DNA of 64,000 nucleotides from contig OU612067.1 in the NCBI GenBank assembly GCA_914767715.1, positions 1,736,001 through 1,800,000 on the forward strand, written 5' to 3'. The stretch comes from Membranipora membranacea (taxonomy: Eukaryota; Bryozoa; Gymnolaemata; Cheilostomatida; Membraniporidae). The notes beneath the pieces were generated by a model. It made no database searches and had not been told where the DNA came from. It saw only the letters and a program-made list of their open reading frames with translations. The translations under genes and the position numbers were made by a program. The first letter of the stretch is position 1. Each line of letters begins with the position of its first letter. Of this stretch, positions 35,655-47,968 are shown piece after piece.

Positions 35655-37206
35655 GGTCATAAATAATGTTATATTATTGGACCCTTAGGCTATATGAAGT
35701 AAGATTAATGTAGAAGTAATGAGAGGAAAAATCGAAGCAAATCCTGCAAAGTGCATAGACTAAGAGCAGCATAGATTTCTGATACAAAAGTTATTGGTTA
35801 GATAAATCATAAATCTAGCTGATAATAAATTAACATTTTGAGATTTAAATAATATGAGCTCTCAATGCTAAAGGCAAGCCTAATGTTGAGCTTCGACACA
35901 CAACATGCCAGGTATGGCACTGAAGACTGGATTTACAATATAGCTCAGGCTACACAATTGAGTACTATATATTTCTATTGTACAGTTAGAGCTACGAACA
36001 AGGCTATGACGTCGATGGCTTAGGTCGTAGTCATAGATATAAAAAACAGTATAGATAGGACATTGCGCTTCAGTAACTTTGCACTTTGTGCTACCCGTAA
36101 CGTAACGCTATGCATGGCGTATCTGGCGCATGTTTATTGTCAGCACTTTTTTCACACTTTGTTTATGGCTCGGATGGCTGAGCGGTTAGTGAGTTTTGTT
36201 CACGCAGTTGAACGTTCAATTCATCACGCTCTTTTTCAAGTCGGTAATTACTTAAGGATTTGTTACAGCAGGGATACAAACAATGCGGTGATATGGGTGA
36301 ATCAGTGACCTTCATGCTCCTTTTCATTTAAAGCTGATCTTCAGTGCACTTTGTTGGATACATATTTTTATTGACAGATGTACTTGTATCGTAATTATTT
36401 TAGTCACCCAATGGACTGATTTGAATTTGAATTTGAATATGCCTGATATTATGGTTTTACTCTGAAGCCAGTTTAACTTTTTAAAAATAGGAATGAGAAT
36501 AATTCACTTGTCATAAAAAGTAGTAACATACATAAATATATGACAACGCCCTTCAATAGTTGTACCTGTAACATGAATGAACAAAACAATTTACTCCTCT
36601 AAATCACAGGCAAAGGATGATGTGTTTTTATATCTTTGGTCGTATTATTGTTTTGTGTTGGTACGGTAAATGCACAGAAGTGAATTCATTATTATAGACT
36701 TGTCTCATGCCCTGTTTATTACAAAATAGAGGGTGGGCTGCCCCTAAAGAGGGACGCAAGTTGCCGGAAGTCCTCGTACTGAGAGTGTGATACATCCTAG
36801 TAAACTAAAATGCATCTGGAGGTGAGACCACGGGGGACCTCCTAATCGCGAGTATGCAGCAAGCTGCCAGAAACTGGAACAGGCACTAATCCCCCATTGG
36901 CAGTAGGGAGTTTGGGATATCCCTGTTGGCAGTGACACTTTGATATTAGCCAATAGACTTGTGAATAACATAATTTCGGTCTTCAGGTATTCAATAAAGT
37001 CACTTGTTTATTCATAGTAGAAGATGGATTGTAAATAGGAAATCAGTCTTGAAATGTGGAGAATGAGTGTCTGCTCATTCCGATGAAGCTTAAAAGCGAT
37101 CAGAAAAACTGAATATTGTGTTCGTGAATTCGAAAGCCAAAGTTAAGTGGCAGAGCAGAATTTAACTATGCAGCCAATGTGTATGACAGTATGTTTTCTG
37201 GAGACA
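35655..37206. other. Spacer and 3' flank of cassette A3
   Basis: No gene is seen. The segment at 36040-36660 is cassette sequence shared with 29140-29830, including the tRNA-box remnant at 36175-36223. The minus-strand AATAAA (TTTATT at about 37006) that follows the other family A genes is also kept here. Confidence 0.55.
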
Positions 37207-39113
37207 TCAATTATGAAGGATTTGCTCAATCAGTTCCACAAGCTGATCCTCTTTTTCTCTTTTTCCTGGTCGCCCACACAATTTACCAGCACAGACTTTG
37301 GATGCAACACCATGATGAACGTCTTTAGTCGGATCTTCTTTGGCCTTCTTTGGTTTCTACAATGAAGAGCTGTGTAAGGCATATGGGTGCTGCATTCAGA
37401 CGGAGGTTGTGCTTACCAGCTTTACATCCCTCGACATCTCTTCTTATTGTACCATTCTGACAGATACAAAGTCTGTAGGTAGTTGTCGCCGAGTCAGAGT
37501 ACTTGTCTACTCCTGTTACTGAACATGTTCCAGAACACCGCCATCCCCCACATATTTTATCATAAGCACCTGGTCCTGAAATTATGAATGCATACTGTGT
37601 AAAAATTTGTGCATTATGTCTTGTATTTTTATAATCTTGATTCATATTCCCTTTAGATTAGTTGAGATAAGCTCTGGTAGTGATGCTCTTCATGTTCCAA
37701 CCCGACACACACTGGTGATCAAATAACTGTGTTGTACTTACTATACTGTCTCTTCTATGGTCCCATGACTGAGAGAGAGAAATCAGAAAGATGTGGCTCA
37801 GCTACAACTCGTCCCTCACTTCCAGGTTCCTGAAGTTAAAATCACACACATGTATTATATATCATCTATTTAATTACGCTGATCGAGTGAGTGAGGCGAA
37901 AAACGAGCTGAACATGTGCAGGTATTTAAAAAAGTAACTGGATTACTATGATCTCATAATAGTGATAGAATACACAAAGACCAAAGCAATGTATAGTCAG
38001 GCAGCTAGTTCTGCAGTAGAAGCAGCCTTGTGGACAGTTTTTTGAGCTCTTATTTGAGGACAGGTTTTCCAAATCATTTGGAGCTTTAAAGCTGATGAAT
38101 CTCAATTTGAGTGACGAAATTCATGAAAAATTCCATGAAATTTGTCCGCTAAACAGGAAGAAAATGATATAAACGGCTACCAAAATGATTCCCAAATCAT
38201 GTCACCATGAGTTTTTAATGGTGCAGATTCTAAATCAAAAATAATTTTTTCCTAACATAAGCGGATTTCAAGATAACCAAGATAACAATTATAATATATG
38301 CATCCTTTCCATAGATCACATGATCCACATAGATCACATGATCCACATAGATCACATGATCCACATAGATCACATGATCCACATTAGGTTTCAGTATATT
38401 ATTTTGTAGGAAGTATATAAATATAAATAAACACTTACTTGGTCCTCTTTGGCAACAAGTTCCATCACCTTAGGAAAGTCTATGCTGACATTGACTACCG
38501 CTCCAGAACTCTGTTGAAAAATAAGAGAAGAAAAGTGGTGACAACATGCTGGTCTTCTATGGTTAGTGGACAGGCTAATAACGGTCTAGAAAAAGGGCTG
38601 AGAATCAAACCCTGATACTGCTGTCCTCAGGACTGAACAGCAAACCTTTGAGTCTTACTGGCTTCTCAGAGCCTATAGTCTGTAGTAACATCTCATTTTT
38701 TAGCACAGCCCCCTCCCTACGAGATATCACGGTATTAAAAATGTCAGCTGTCAGTGATAACTCACATCAACCTTGCACATGGTTTCCCCAATCATTGAAC
38801 TACATACCAAAAAAGTACAAGCTGGATGACACAATTAACTAGAATGATTAAGAGGTAGCACAATTTTCGCAAGCTGGCTGATATGTTATGTAATCTTTCC
38901 AGACAACTTAAAACCTTGACGATTGATTAAAGTCTGCATTCAGGACCAGAGAAATCCGGCTATCGCAATAGGCTGATCTGACCAGTGGGCCTGTAACAGT
39001 GAAAACATTGAGCCAAAAGAACATACCTCAAATCCAGCTGTCTGTAACAGCGCTGCTGACAGCAGGACTAGAATCACTCAGCAGCGTAATCTGAAGCTTA
39101 ATGAGTAAAACGT
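37207..39113 (-). pseudogene. Family A copy 3, pseudogene
   Basis: All five exon equivalents can be aligned, but the gene is broken. The start codon is ACG (39111-39113) in place of ATG, and an in-frame TGA follows ten codons later in exon 1. Exon 3 contains TAG where copy 1 has the GAG of GPEKR (near 37755). Exon 5 (37207-37360) carries a 10-bp duplication (GCCAAAGAAG) just after its acceptor, which shifts the frame and gives an early stop unless an AG 19 nt further in is used. Exon 2 is intact, and exon 4 (37417-37575) keeps all six cysteines (CGGWRCSGTC, CIC). It is most simply a dead copy, possibly still transcribed. Confidence 0.85.
38318..38384. repeat. 18-bp tandem repeat
   Basis: AGATCACATGATCCACAT is repeated four times within an intron of the family A pseudogene. 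The other cassettes have one copy at this place (25434 and 32109). Confidence 0.9.
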
Positions 39114-42100
39114 TCTGTTTAGTTTGTTTGTAATAATCTGAGGAGCTGCTCCAGTGAGAAGTTTGAACGTTACTGAGAGGATGAGCTGATAGACCTTGTA
39201 ACCGTGGGAGTTGCGCTTGGCGTTAGGGGTCTGGTAATCGGTGTTATAGCATTGGCAAAGCCCACCATTGTTCAAAAACTGCGTTAATGATGTTTTTACT
39301 GCTTTATCTAAGAAGCTTTCTTTCTAACTTTGAGTCATCGCTTTCAATACAATGGTGAAAGCTTTTTCACCAATTTAAAGCTTTCACCTTTTCAACCATT
39401 TACTGTCACTAGTCACCCAGACATTGGAAAGGATACATCTTTTAGCCAAGAGCTCTAATCAATATTGTAAGTGGTTCTTACTTTTATATTCCTAAAGTTT
39501 GATAACTTACTGATACATGCATTACATTTCATCTCATTACATTACATGTGGACTTTGTTTTCTGTGGTATCAGATATTCATTTCAGTTGCATTCTTCAGA
39601 CATACTATTGTAATTTTGGCATTCTTATTTTAGCTAGATGTAATCCCGACTAGTCACCATTCATAATTGCTCACTATTGCTCACTATCGGATTTTCTATT
39701 CCCCCATAATGTGTGAGTTTTGTATCAATTGTAATGTTCAAAGTTAATTTTGTGTTTATGTAATACCATAACTTTTCCATACAATACCATTATGATCTCG
39801 TCTTTGCATAATGTCAATCTTGTTGCAAACGCTTATACCGTTCAAACATGTCTTATAACGAGTCAATCCATGTTACAGGATTACCAGATTATTGGAGTAA
39901 ATAAAATTCTTTGCACTCTTACACCTGCGTCATTCACGGGATAAAACGGAAGTATCCGATACAGACCTGATTATTATAACCACACCAAAGATCCCATTGG
40001 TGCCTGTAACTCTGAGAACAATAACTCGATGCTGCCAATAACATAATGTTAAAATTACACTGGTGCCTGTAAGCATTGTTCATGTAGCATTTCAACAAAT
40101 CTGGGTAATTGAGGTCCTGCATTCAAATCAAACTTTCCTAAAGTTAATCTTTAGAATGAAATCAAACCAAAACAAAGTATCAAGTATCCCATCGCATTCC
40201 CAAATTTTAGGTTTATCTAGCCTTCTAAAAATGTGCACTTATTTCTTTTTTTACTTGGGCATTGACAGGCAGTGGAAGTGTATGTCTCCACATATGGAAC
40301 GAACAGAACGTTGTGGAAATTTTTTGTAAAAGGAAGTTTTTTCCATCTGCCTGACTATAACATGCTCGGGCCTGATGTTAGCTTTAAGGTTTTTGTTGCA
40401 GTCTACGTTGACAGACTGTCATATCAGACTATTCATTGACTTATGTAGATGTTGATAAGCAGTCCTTCGGTTTATTCTAGGCAAAAAAGCCTCAGTAAGA
40501 CCGAAAATAAATATTCTACTAGAAAAGTAGATTACGACTGCAGCATCCACCAGCAGATTTTCCGAGACCTAATTATTATGACCTGCCCTGGATTATAAAA
40601 GAATAATCAATGTGATTCCGCAGTAAATGATGCGGTTTATGGATCTACTGGTGATGCATTGTGCCATTGTGCTGTTTTATTGGTGTTGGATTTCATTCAG
40701 TATATTTTAAAGTTATTATTAGATATTTCGCTATTAATTAAGCAGCCAGCTGGTAGAGGGACACTTGATCGCTGTGACATACTTGCCTGGCCGCTCTGCC
40801 ATAAATTTGGTAGGGTAACACCAGATATTTGGACTGATTACCCTATGAGACCAGATGACCCTATACACACCCCACTTTTGACCTTAAGAGCTTAGTGAAA
40901 TGTTATTTGCTTAGTCCGCTGTCATGAGGTCTAGTTTTTTAGTTTTGCCTTGTTTTACATAATAACACTCTGTGTGACGACACTTTCTAGAATAGGGAAA
41001 ATTGCAAACAGGGCTGATATCACCATTTCGTGTCACAACCCGCCATCTCTACTAAATTGGTAACATGAAGTTCACTCAAAGTTTGAGGCATCGTTGGATT
41101 TTCTGCCTCGAGAATCAAGAATTCACTCCTCATGAGCTGCATTAAAGTTTTTCTCAGCTTTAATGAGCAGATAATTGTCACAAAGAATCTATGGGTGAAT
41201 ACGCTCCCCTCCTCTCAAGCATCATAACAGAAAATAAACTTTGACATATGCTATTGAAATCTGGACACTTATTTATAGTCCAACTTTATTCTTAACCAAT
41301 CAATCAAACAATCAGTGAAACAGTCAATAAACAGAGCCTTCTCCGTCACAAAAAGTGTAATATTGTCTGTTTCATAATTACTAAAATAAAACGACTTCAA
41401 CTTCAACCACAGAAAACTACCATCTTATAATCTAATCGCTGCCAGGATAAGGATCAGAATAAGCAGGCATATATCAGTTTGCTGATCATCGCATCTGTCC
41501 AGCTGAGTTACATTCAGTCCTCCTTATCCTTATTATGGGTTTGATTATTGTAGACATTTACAAAAATTGTGGTTTGCTGCCCCTTTTCTTTAGGCAAGAC
41601 CTACCAAACCTCCAAGAACAACCGAATATTTTATTTGGTGGAAAAGTGATGCTTACAACCAGGTGAACTAGATATATGATTTTTAGATCATTACTTCAAC
41701 ACATTCCACTCAATCGTAATTAAATATTTGCTCAACTTATATTTTTATCTAGGGTTTTCTAACCAAGCCTCAATGGGTGGTTGGATATAAACGCAAGCTA
41801 TACATGTGGACACATAAGTAAATATCATCCAACGAGAGCCAATGACACATTGGTCAATATCCTCTAAATAGAACCAACTGCCGCTGGTTGATATCATCCA
41901 ATGAGAGCTGACGACACATTGGTTAATATCCTCCAATAAGAGCCGTCGACACAGTGTATGATATTTTCGACTAAAAACCTATGACACATTGGTTAAAAAT
42001 GACAGAGAATGACACTTTGACTTATTATCTCTAAACGCCACATTTGATGGTGATTTCCAGAACAAAATTCACTCTTGAATACTACTGAGACAGTTTTATT

Positions 42101-42135
42101 ATTCAGTCTTTATAGAATTTTCTTCAAGATAAAAT
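39114..42135. other. Spacer between the two secreted-protein clusters
   Basis: No gene is supported. At 41825-41990 a degenerate unit of about 60 bp containing CCAATGAGAGC and GACACATTGGT is repeated. Sequence at about 41040-41230 resembles 44820-45010 (TCTCTACTAAATTGGTAACA), so part of this stretch belongs to the family B duplication. Confidence 0.5.
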
Positions 42136-43999
42136 TTAAAATGACTTTGGTGGCACTGTGCTGCCTACAAATTCTTTAGTGATTGAGTCGATGAGATCCT
42201 GGAGTCCATCATGTACATCAGAAATACCTGTAATAGAAGAAATATTTACTGTGAGAGGGAGCAATCAGCTGGTAAGCTTGATATCAACTGCCAGATGAGT
42301 GGTGCTTCGGGAGTCATGGGTCCGAGTATCAGAAGTTAGCAGGGCCTCTCAGGATATCAATGATGCCCCTTATATTTTTTTTAAGGTGTCTTAGCGATTT
42401 TGAGATGTAGATTTATTTGAGTGAGAACAGGGCTTATAGTTTATAAAAAATGGTGGGGGGAATCCTTGAGGGCCACAAAATAATGATGTATGCTCCTCCT
42501 ATGGGGACTATGTGTTTTGAGGGATATGAATAGCAAATGGAGCTGATTCTGACACGGATTAATCAATTACAGTATTTTTCGGTCACTCTCTTTAGCATTC
42601 TAGTGGAGGCAGTGCCCCCTGCCTCTCCTAGGACTATGAACCTGAAGAGTGTTTAACTGCCACTTATCGAATCTCAAATAATAATGGAATGTAAATGTAG
42701 GGAAGAAAAATATGAGCATAGTGCACAGTTCATAGAAGTGAGGGTTTACTGCAAACACACACAGACTCTCATACTTACTTCCTTTAAGATGATCATGGAC
42801 ATCAGGTGCCAGTTTCTTGACCTCGTCAAAAACTCCTTTAGCTTTACTGAGAGCGTCAGCAGCCTTGAGAAGTGTGCTCAGCTTACTGTTATCACCCATA
42901 AGTCCTGACAAACCGTCCAATAATCCTCCTACACAAATATTACACTGAGCTTTAACTAACTCGAAGAAACCTAAGACTTCAAATGCTTAATGGATACTAA
43001 ATGGTATTCTTTAGCCCCGCGAAAAGGGATAAATCTTGCATTTTTTAGGAAATTCAAAAATCCATCATTCATAACAGAATATTTAATGCAATAAACATTA
43101 CCAAATGAGCCAACTGATGTTCTATAGTGCAAAACTTGCTTTCAAGTGACTTACTGGTCTCGAACATATCGACGCTGGAGCTTGGGTTGATGTAGTGTCT
43201 GTGGTAGATGTCACATACTGTCTTCAAATGTGGGAGGAGTTTAGACTTGATCTCATCAGTAGCTCCTGGGCTCTCTAAAACACGATTAAAAGTTCTACCA
43301 TAAAAGTGAGTATTCGTAAATAGTCACAATTTGTTGCAAGAGACCGTATATATTATATCTCTGGGAAGACAACAATTGTAACTTAGAAGCTGTAGAGGGG
43401 TAACTCTCTGCTGAAGTTAAGTTTAGTTAGTTGGGGACATGGAGGGGGGGTAACTTAATGATTGCTACCAACAGTTTCTGTTAGAGGTAATAAATGTATG
43501 GAAATGAGGCTGTGTAAGCGTTAGAGAAGTTCGAAAACAGCTCTACTGAATACTGAAACTGAATGATTTTATCGGGGAGTGAATTAGACCATCAAAACTT
43601 TCTACGCAATAACAATAATTTTGAATAAGTTCAGAAAATTATCAAAATCTGATGCAAAAAAAATCAAACGTGTCACCCCTATCATCATTTTTCTCGTCTT
43701 TTCAAGTAACATCATACAAGGTAGCTGTAGCGCCTTGATTATATTTCTCCCACTACATATAAAAATTTCCTTATAATTCCATAAAAATTCCTCTGTTTGC
43801 AATTAGAAAGTTATCAAACAGAAGGGTATTGGTAGTCAATAATTGACCTATGTTTTCAGACTCGAATCATATAAGACTTACTGAGGAAGTTGAGATCTGG
43901 TAGAGACCCACACATATCCTGAGCTGTCATGTGGTGCTCAGGCAGTAGTGCACTCATGGCTGCCACCACACAGACAGATAAGATTATCATACACTTCAT
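42136..43999 (-). CDS. Small secreted helical protein, family B copy 1
   Basis: There are four coding exons (43882-43999, 43155-43274, 42779-42928, 42136-42227), with GT-AG junctions and closing phases, giving 159 residues. The N-terminus is a short signal peptide (MKCMIILSVCVVAAMSA). The mature part has single cysteines in exons 1 and 2 (AQDMCGSL; LKTVCDIY) that could pair. Exon 3 is a Gly/Lys/Asp-rich, probably helical segment (SKLSTLLKAADALSKAKGVF). Exon 4 ends GLQDLIDSITKEFVGSTVPP and three more residues. I do not recognise a family. Copy 2 at 47969-49585 has the same exon plan, and the intervening repeats show a tandem duplication of about 6 kb. Secretion is inferred; function is unknown. 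Confidence 0.82.
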
Positions 44000-45678
44000 T
44001 ATTCGATCTACAACAGAATGTATAATACATAACAAAGTCATCGTCAAATATCAAATTAAATTCAAAACTCAAAGGTTAGCATTTTTATTTGACCAAAATT
44101 AGGTTTAGGTAACCACGATAATTCATTTAGCATCAGTTAGAACTTTAACTAGTCCATGGTGCAATATATGTATATACTACACACGGAAACCCTACTAAAA
44201 CATCACAAAATTGTCGATTCTGAAAACTAGTTAAACTAACAAGTACAGCATTGCTTGAACTGAGGTTTGCGGCTTTCGCTCCAAAAACCCGACCTTTTTA
44301 GTTGTCCTCCAAACTGTAGATGGCTCAACACTCAGAAAGTGCAGGTCGATTTGAAGGTGAGCCTAGAGTGAGGGCCATTAATTAGCAATAATTACAAGGT
44401 GGAGGGTGCAGAACTCCCCTTACTGACAAACTGATTCAAACTTAGATTAGATTTGACGTAAATTAGACAGCTGCCATTTCTCATGGCTTCCTGAACCTGA
44501 AGAATTTTGTTATCAAAATGACCTCACATGTTTATATTTAGAATATAGAGCCTATCTGAAAACTTTACTGTCCATGAATATAGACTAGTGATAGCGCCAG
44601 TGGCCAAGCATTCATAGTATACCAAAAATTGAGTTTGGATGAAGGCCAGATTTTGCCACCACAAGCTAAACACTCTAATGCCTGACTGTCGGCCAGTATT
44701 ACCAGAAAGGCAGAATGCTCGATTAATGCCGATATAATTTGTATCATCCTTATTTGAATGATGCAACAGGACAGATTCTTCCATTTTGAAGCCGGGGGGG
44801 GGGGGGGGGGGGTTGGCCCATCTCTACTAAATTGGTAACATACAAAAATTAGGGATTTTCTGCACCAATGGTTATACCTACTTGGAACTGATATAGCCTA
44901 CATAAAATCTTCTTTCCTCAAAAGCTGCATTAAAACTTTTCTAAGATTCAGTGAGAAGATGTCTGTTGCAAAAAGTTCGGCTGGGTGCATGATGCTTCTT
45001 TTCTCTTCTTCATAACACAAAGCGAACCTATTGACATTTACTAAGTAAATATGGGCACTCTGTTCCAACCTTGTGACTAATCACAGAAACTACCATCTTA
45101 TATCCTATATAATCACTGTAAGTACATCAGAAATAAAAAGGCATTAAACAAGCTGATGATCATTTCATCTTTCAAGCGGAGATTCATCTAGATGCGCCTA
45201 CTCAAACTATGATACCCACAGTTTTTTGTGGGTCCATTAGAGCTCTCATATACTGCACACTTTCTACCAACAAGACTTACCGAACACTGGAACTTCCAGC
45301 AACAACAAAATATTTGATACTGAGAAAGTTTTGCTTGTGCCAGGTAGACTGGGTCTCAATTATTACTGTAAAATATACTGTATAAACTTACACTATTGAT
45401 TTCTATTCTGAACCCGGCTTTAACAGTGTGGCGCTATGAGCTGATCAACTGGCTCACAATCTAGCTCATTGTTTCAACATATACCACCCACTGTTTAATC
45501 AAATAGTTGCTGCTTTTCTTTTAGAATATATATTGGGCAGGAAAGAACCACCTCTCCCTCCACCGACTCCAGACAGCCTACCCAGGCTAGATGCATTTGT
45601 CGCTAGTGCTCTGAAGTTGTGGGTTACAATCCTGGCACAAGATGGGAAGAAACACTGTGCAATACGATCCGTGTCAGC
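44000..45678. other. 5' flank of family B copy 1
   Basis: No gene is seen. Segments match the flank of copy 2 (for example ATAGAGCCTATCTGAAAAC at 44545 and 50083), so the duplicated unit includes upstream DNA. A run of about 20 G lies near 44795-44812. Confidence 0.5.
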
Positions 45679-46517
45679 CAGGACTGTATCCATGTGTTTT
45701 GAAGTGGTAGGGCCAAAGGGGGTACGGGGGCCTCCCCCAGAAAACTTTCAAAAACCAGAGGCAGTTTTAAGGCATTTCAGCCCTTTTTGAGACAAAAATT
45801 GACAAGAAAGTGTAACAGAAAGGGACATCTCGTACCCCTACTGTGATTGATGCTTATAATTGTAAAAATCGGTGAACAAATTATGGAGAGAAGATGAACA
45901 GTAAAATTGTGTCAAGTTTTAAGGTGGTTGAGAAAAACATAAGGGAGTCGTAGGAGGTAGGTACCAGATGTTAAATTACCTGCTCAACAGTCAATAAAAT
46001 ATGCGATATTGTCCATGAATAGATTTAATAATCATTTTTGTGTGAGCAATTTTCATCAAAATTCTGATTCTATTGAATACCACAGAAAAGGTTGTTGGGA
46101 TGAGATGCCATAAACTTGCCAACATTGAACTTTGACATGCTCAATCCCTCTCTGCAACTAATTTAGAATATGCAATGTTCCGACGCTTTTTGATCAAGTT
46201 TGGCCCAAAGGTATGTTTTGAGAGGGGACATGGCGCAGGAGAATAGCTCACATTATTCAGTTTTAGATTTATTGATGAACTATAAACCTCATGACAAGCA
46301 GAAATTTGCAATTATAAAGCAACTACATCAGTGCTATTACTTCATAATACCTATGTATAACACAAGGGGCCCCCATGAGCACCTGTTATTGACAAACATA
46401 AATATGGTCAATGAGTATTCATAACACTTGTGGCAATTTTAAGGCTTTTTTCAAAATTGACCTCCTGAAAAAGTGGTAGGGCAATGGCCCCTGGCCCTAC
46501 CTATGGATACACTCCTG
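45679..46517. mobile_element. hAT-type non-autonomous element with 8-bp target duplication
   Basis: An 839-bp element begins CAGGACTGTATCCATGTG and ends with the inverse of CAGGAGTGTATCCATAGG. It is flanked by the exact 8-bp repeat GTGTCAGC (45671-45678 and 46518-46525). Inside each end lies an inverted GTGGTAGGGC-like subterminal motif. No transposase frame is present. It sits between the two family B genes. Confidence 0.85.
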
Positions 46518-46525
46518 GTGTCAGC

Positions 46526-47968
46526 ATCCAACTATTAAGTCAACTTTATTGAAACGAATAAAAAGATCAGTGAAGACCTTTGTTATTTCTACTGGAATTA
46601 GTACTGAGCGATATCTTTTGAACGATTGCGCACACTTTGGAATATTAGATTGGGATGTTTTTCTGCAACGAAACTTTGTACCTTTTATGGGTTCATGCGC
46701 CCAAGTGAGTACCAGCAGGGCATCATTATATGCCTGTTGGTGATACTTCTTGAGGCAAGACAAGCGTTGAGGTTCATATTTATTTTTCAAGCACACCTCC
46801 CAGTCAGAAAGGATGTTGATCTAAGCTGTGGGGAAGAGCTGTGTCCTGGTCGCTTCGTTAAGGTTCTTTACGCAATAGAAACCTTTTTGAAGCAGCCCTT
46901 TGTTTAAGAATTACAACGGAATTCAGAACAGTTCAGTGAGGTCCTAATGGATGCAAAAATAGAGGTTAGCATACAGGGCTGATCTGACTCGGCTGCTCAA
47001 AGAAACATAAGTTAAGGTGCAGCTTGGTGAAACAATTGTTTTGGGCTTGCTTCTTGAGCAACCTCAGAAAAATTGCTTTGGTGATCATTTGTTCGTCAAT
47101 TCTGCACCAGATTAACAATATCTAATACATGGCAAGTACCCTGTCTGCCAAACAGCATATTACAGTGGCTTTGATCGTCACTTTCAAATGGAAATAAGTG
47201 AAGCACGCCCGTATTTTTTCCCATATTCTTTGAATTATAAGGAATGAAAAATAATATTTGGTAAAAACAGGTTTCTTTCTGCCTTATGAATTATGATACT
47301 TTCTCTGTCTTGGCAATCAAACTCAAGACCCAACAGATTTATCAAGTTTATTAGAAATAAGAAGTTACCCTCACTCAACAACCTGAGGTAAGTCCGAAGA
47401 ACTGTTTGTTTTCATGCCTCTGATAGGCTACTGTTTTATTGAAACTTGAGATTAAGATTAAATTCTGCAAAATTTCCCTCCCACCTCACTTTCACTAACT
47501 TACATTGTCCATTGTTAAGATTCTAACAATTTCTTGATGATGGAGTTCATTTGTTCGTCAATTCTGCTCCAGATTAACAATATCTTATACATGGCAAGTA
47601 CCCCGTCTGCCAAACAAGATATTACAGTGGCGTTGATCGTCACTTTCAAATGGAATTTTTTTCCCATATTCTTTGAATTATAAGAAATAAAAAACAATTT
47701 TTGGAAAAAATGTGTCTTTTTTCTATAAGAGGATGTCTAACCAAGTCTTTTCTCTCATTGGCTGGTCGGATGCAAACGCCAAGTCATGTCAACACACTAG
47801 AAAATATCCCCCAATGACTACTGCCAACAGGTTGGCTGAGGCTGACACCTCCATTGAGAGTCAAATACAAATTATCTCCCAACAACACATTGGATGATGC
47901 CTCCAGAGACAAAATTCACTGTTTAAATACTATAGAAATAAGTTTTTATTATGCATTCGCATACAAAT
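46526..47968. other. Spacer between family B copies, with a local duplication
   Basis: A segment of about 110 bp at 47088-47195 (TTTGTTCGTCAATTCTGCAC and on) is repeated at 47550-47655 with few changes. The stretch 47740-47960 matches 41750-42110, the 3' flank of family B copy 1. Open stretches near 46521-46796 resemble no family I can name. Confidence 0.5.

Noticed and set aside
45533-45790. Plus-strand frame of 85 residues (GRKEPPLPPPTPDSLPRLDA)
   Set aside because: It runs into the hAT-type element at 45679, has no splice partners and overlaps an open minus frame. The evidence is too weak.
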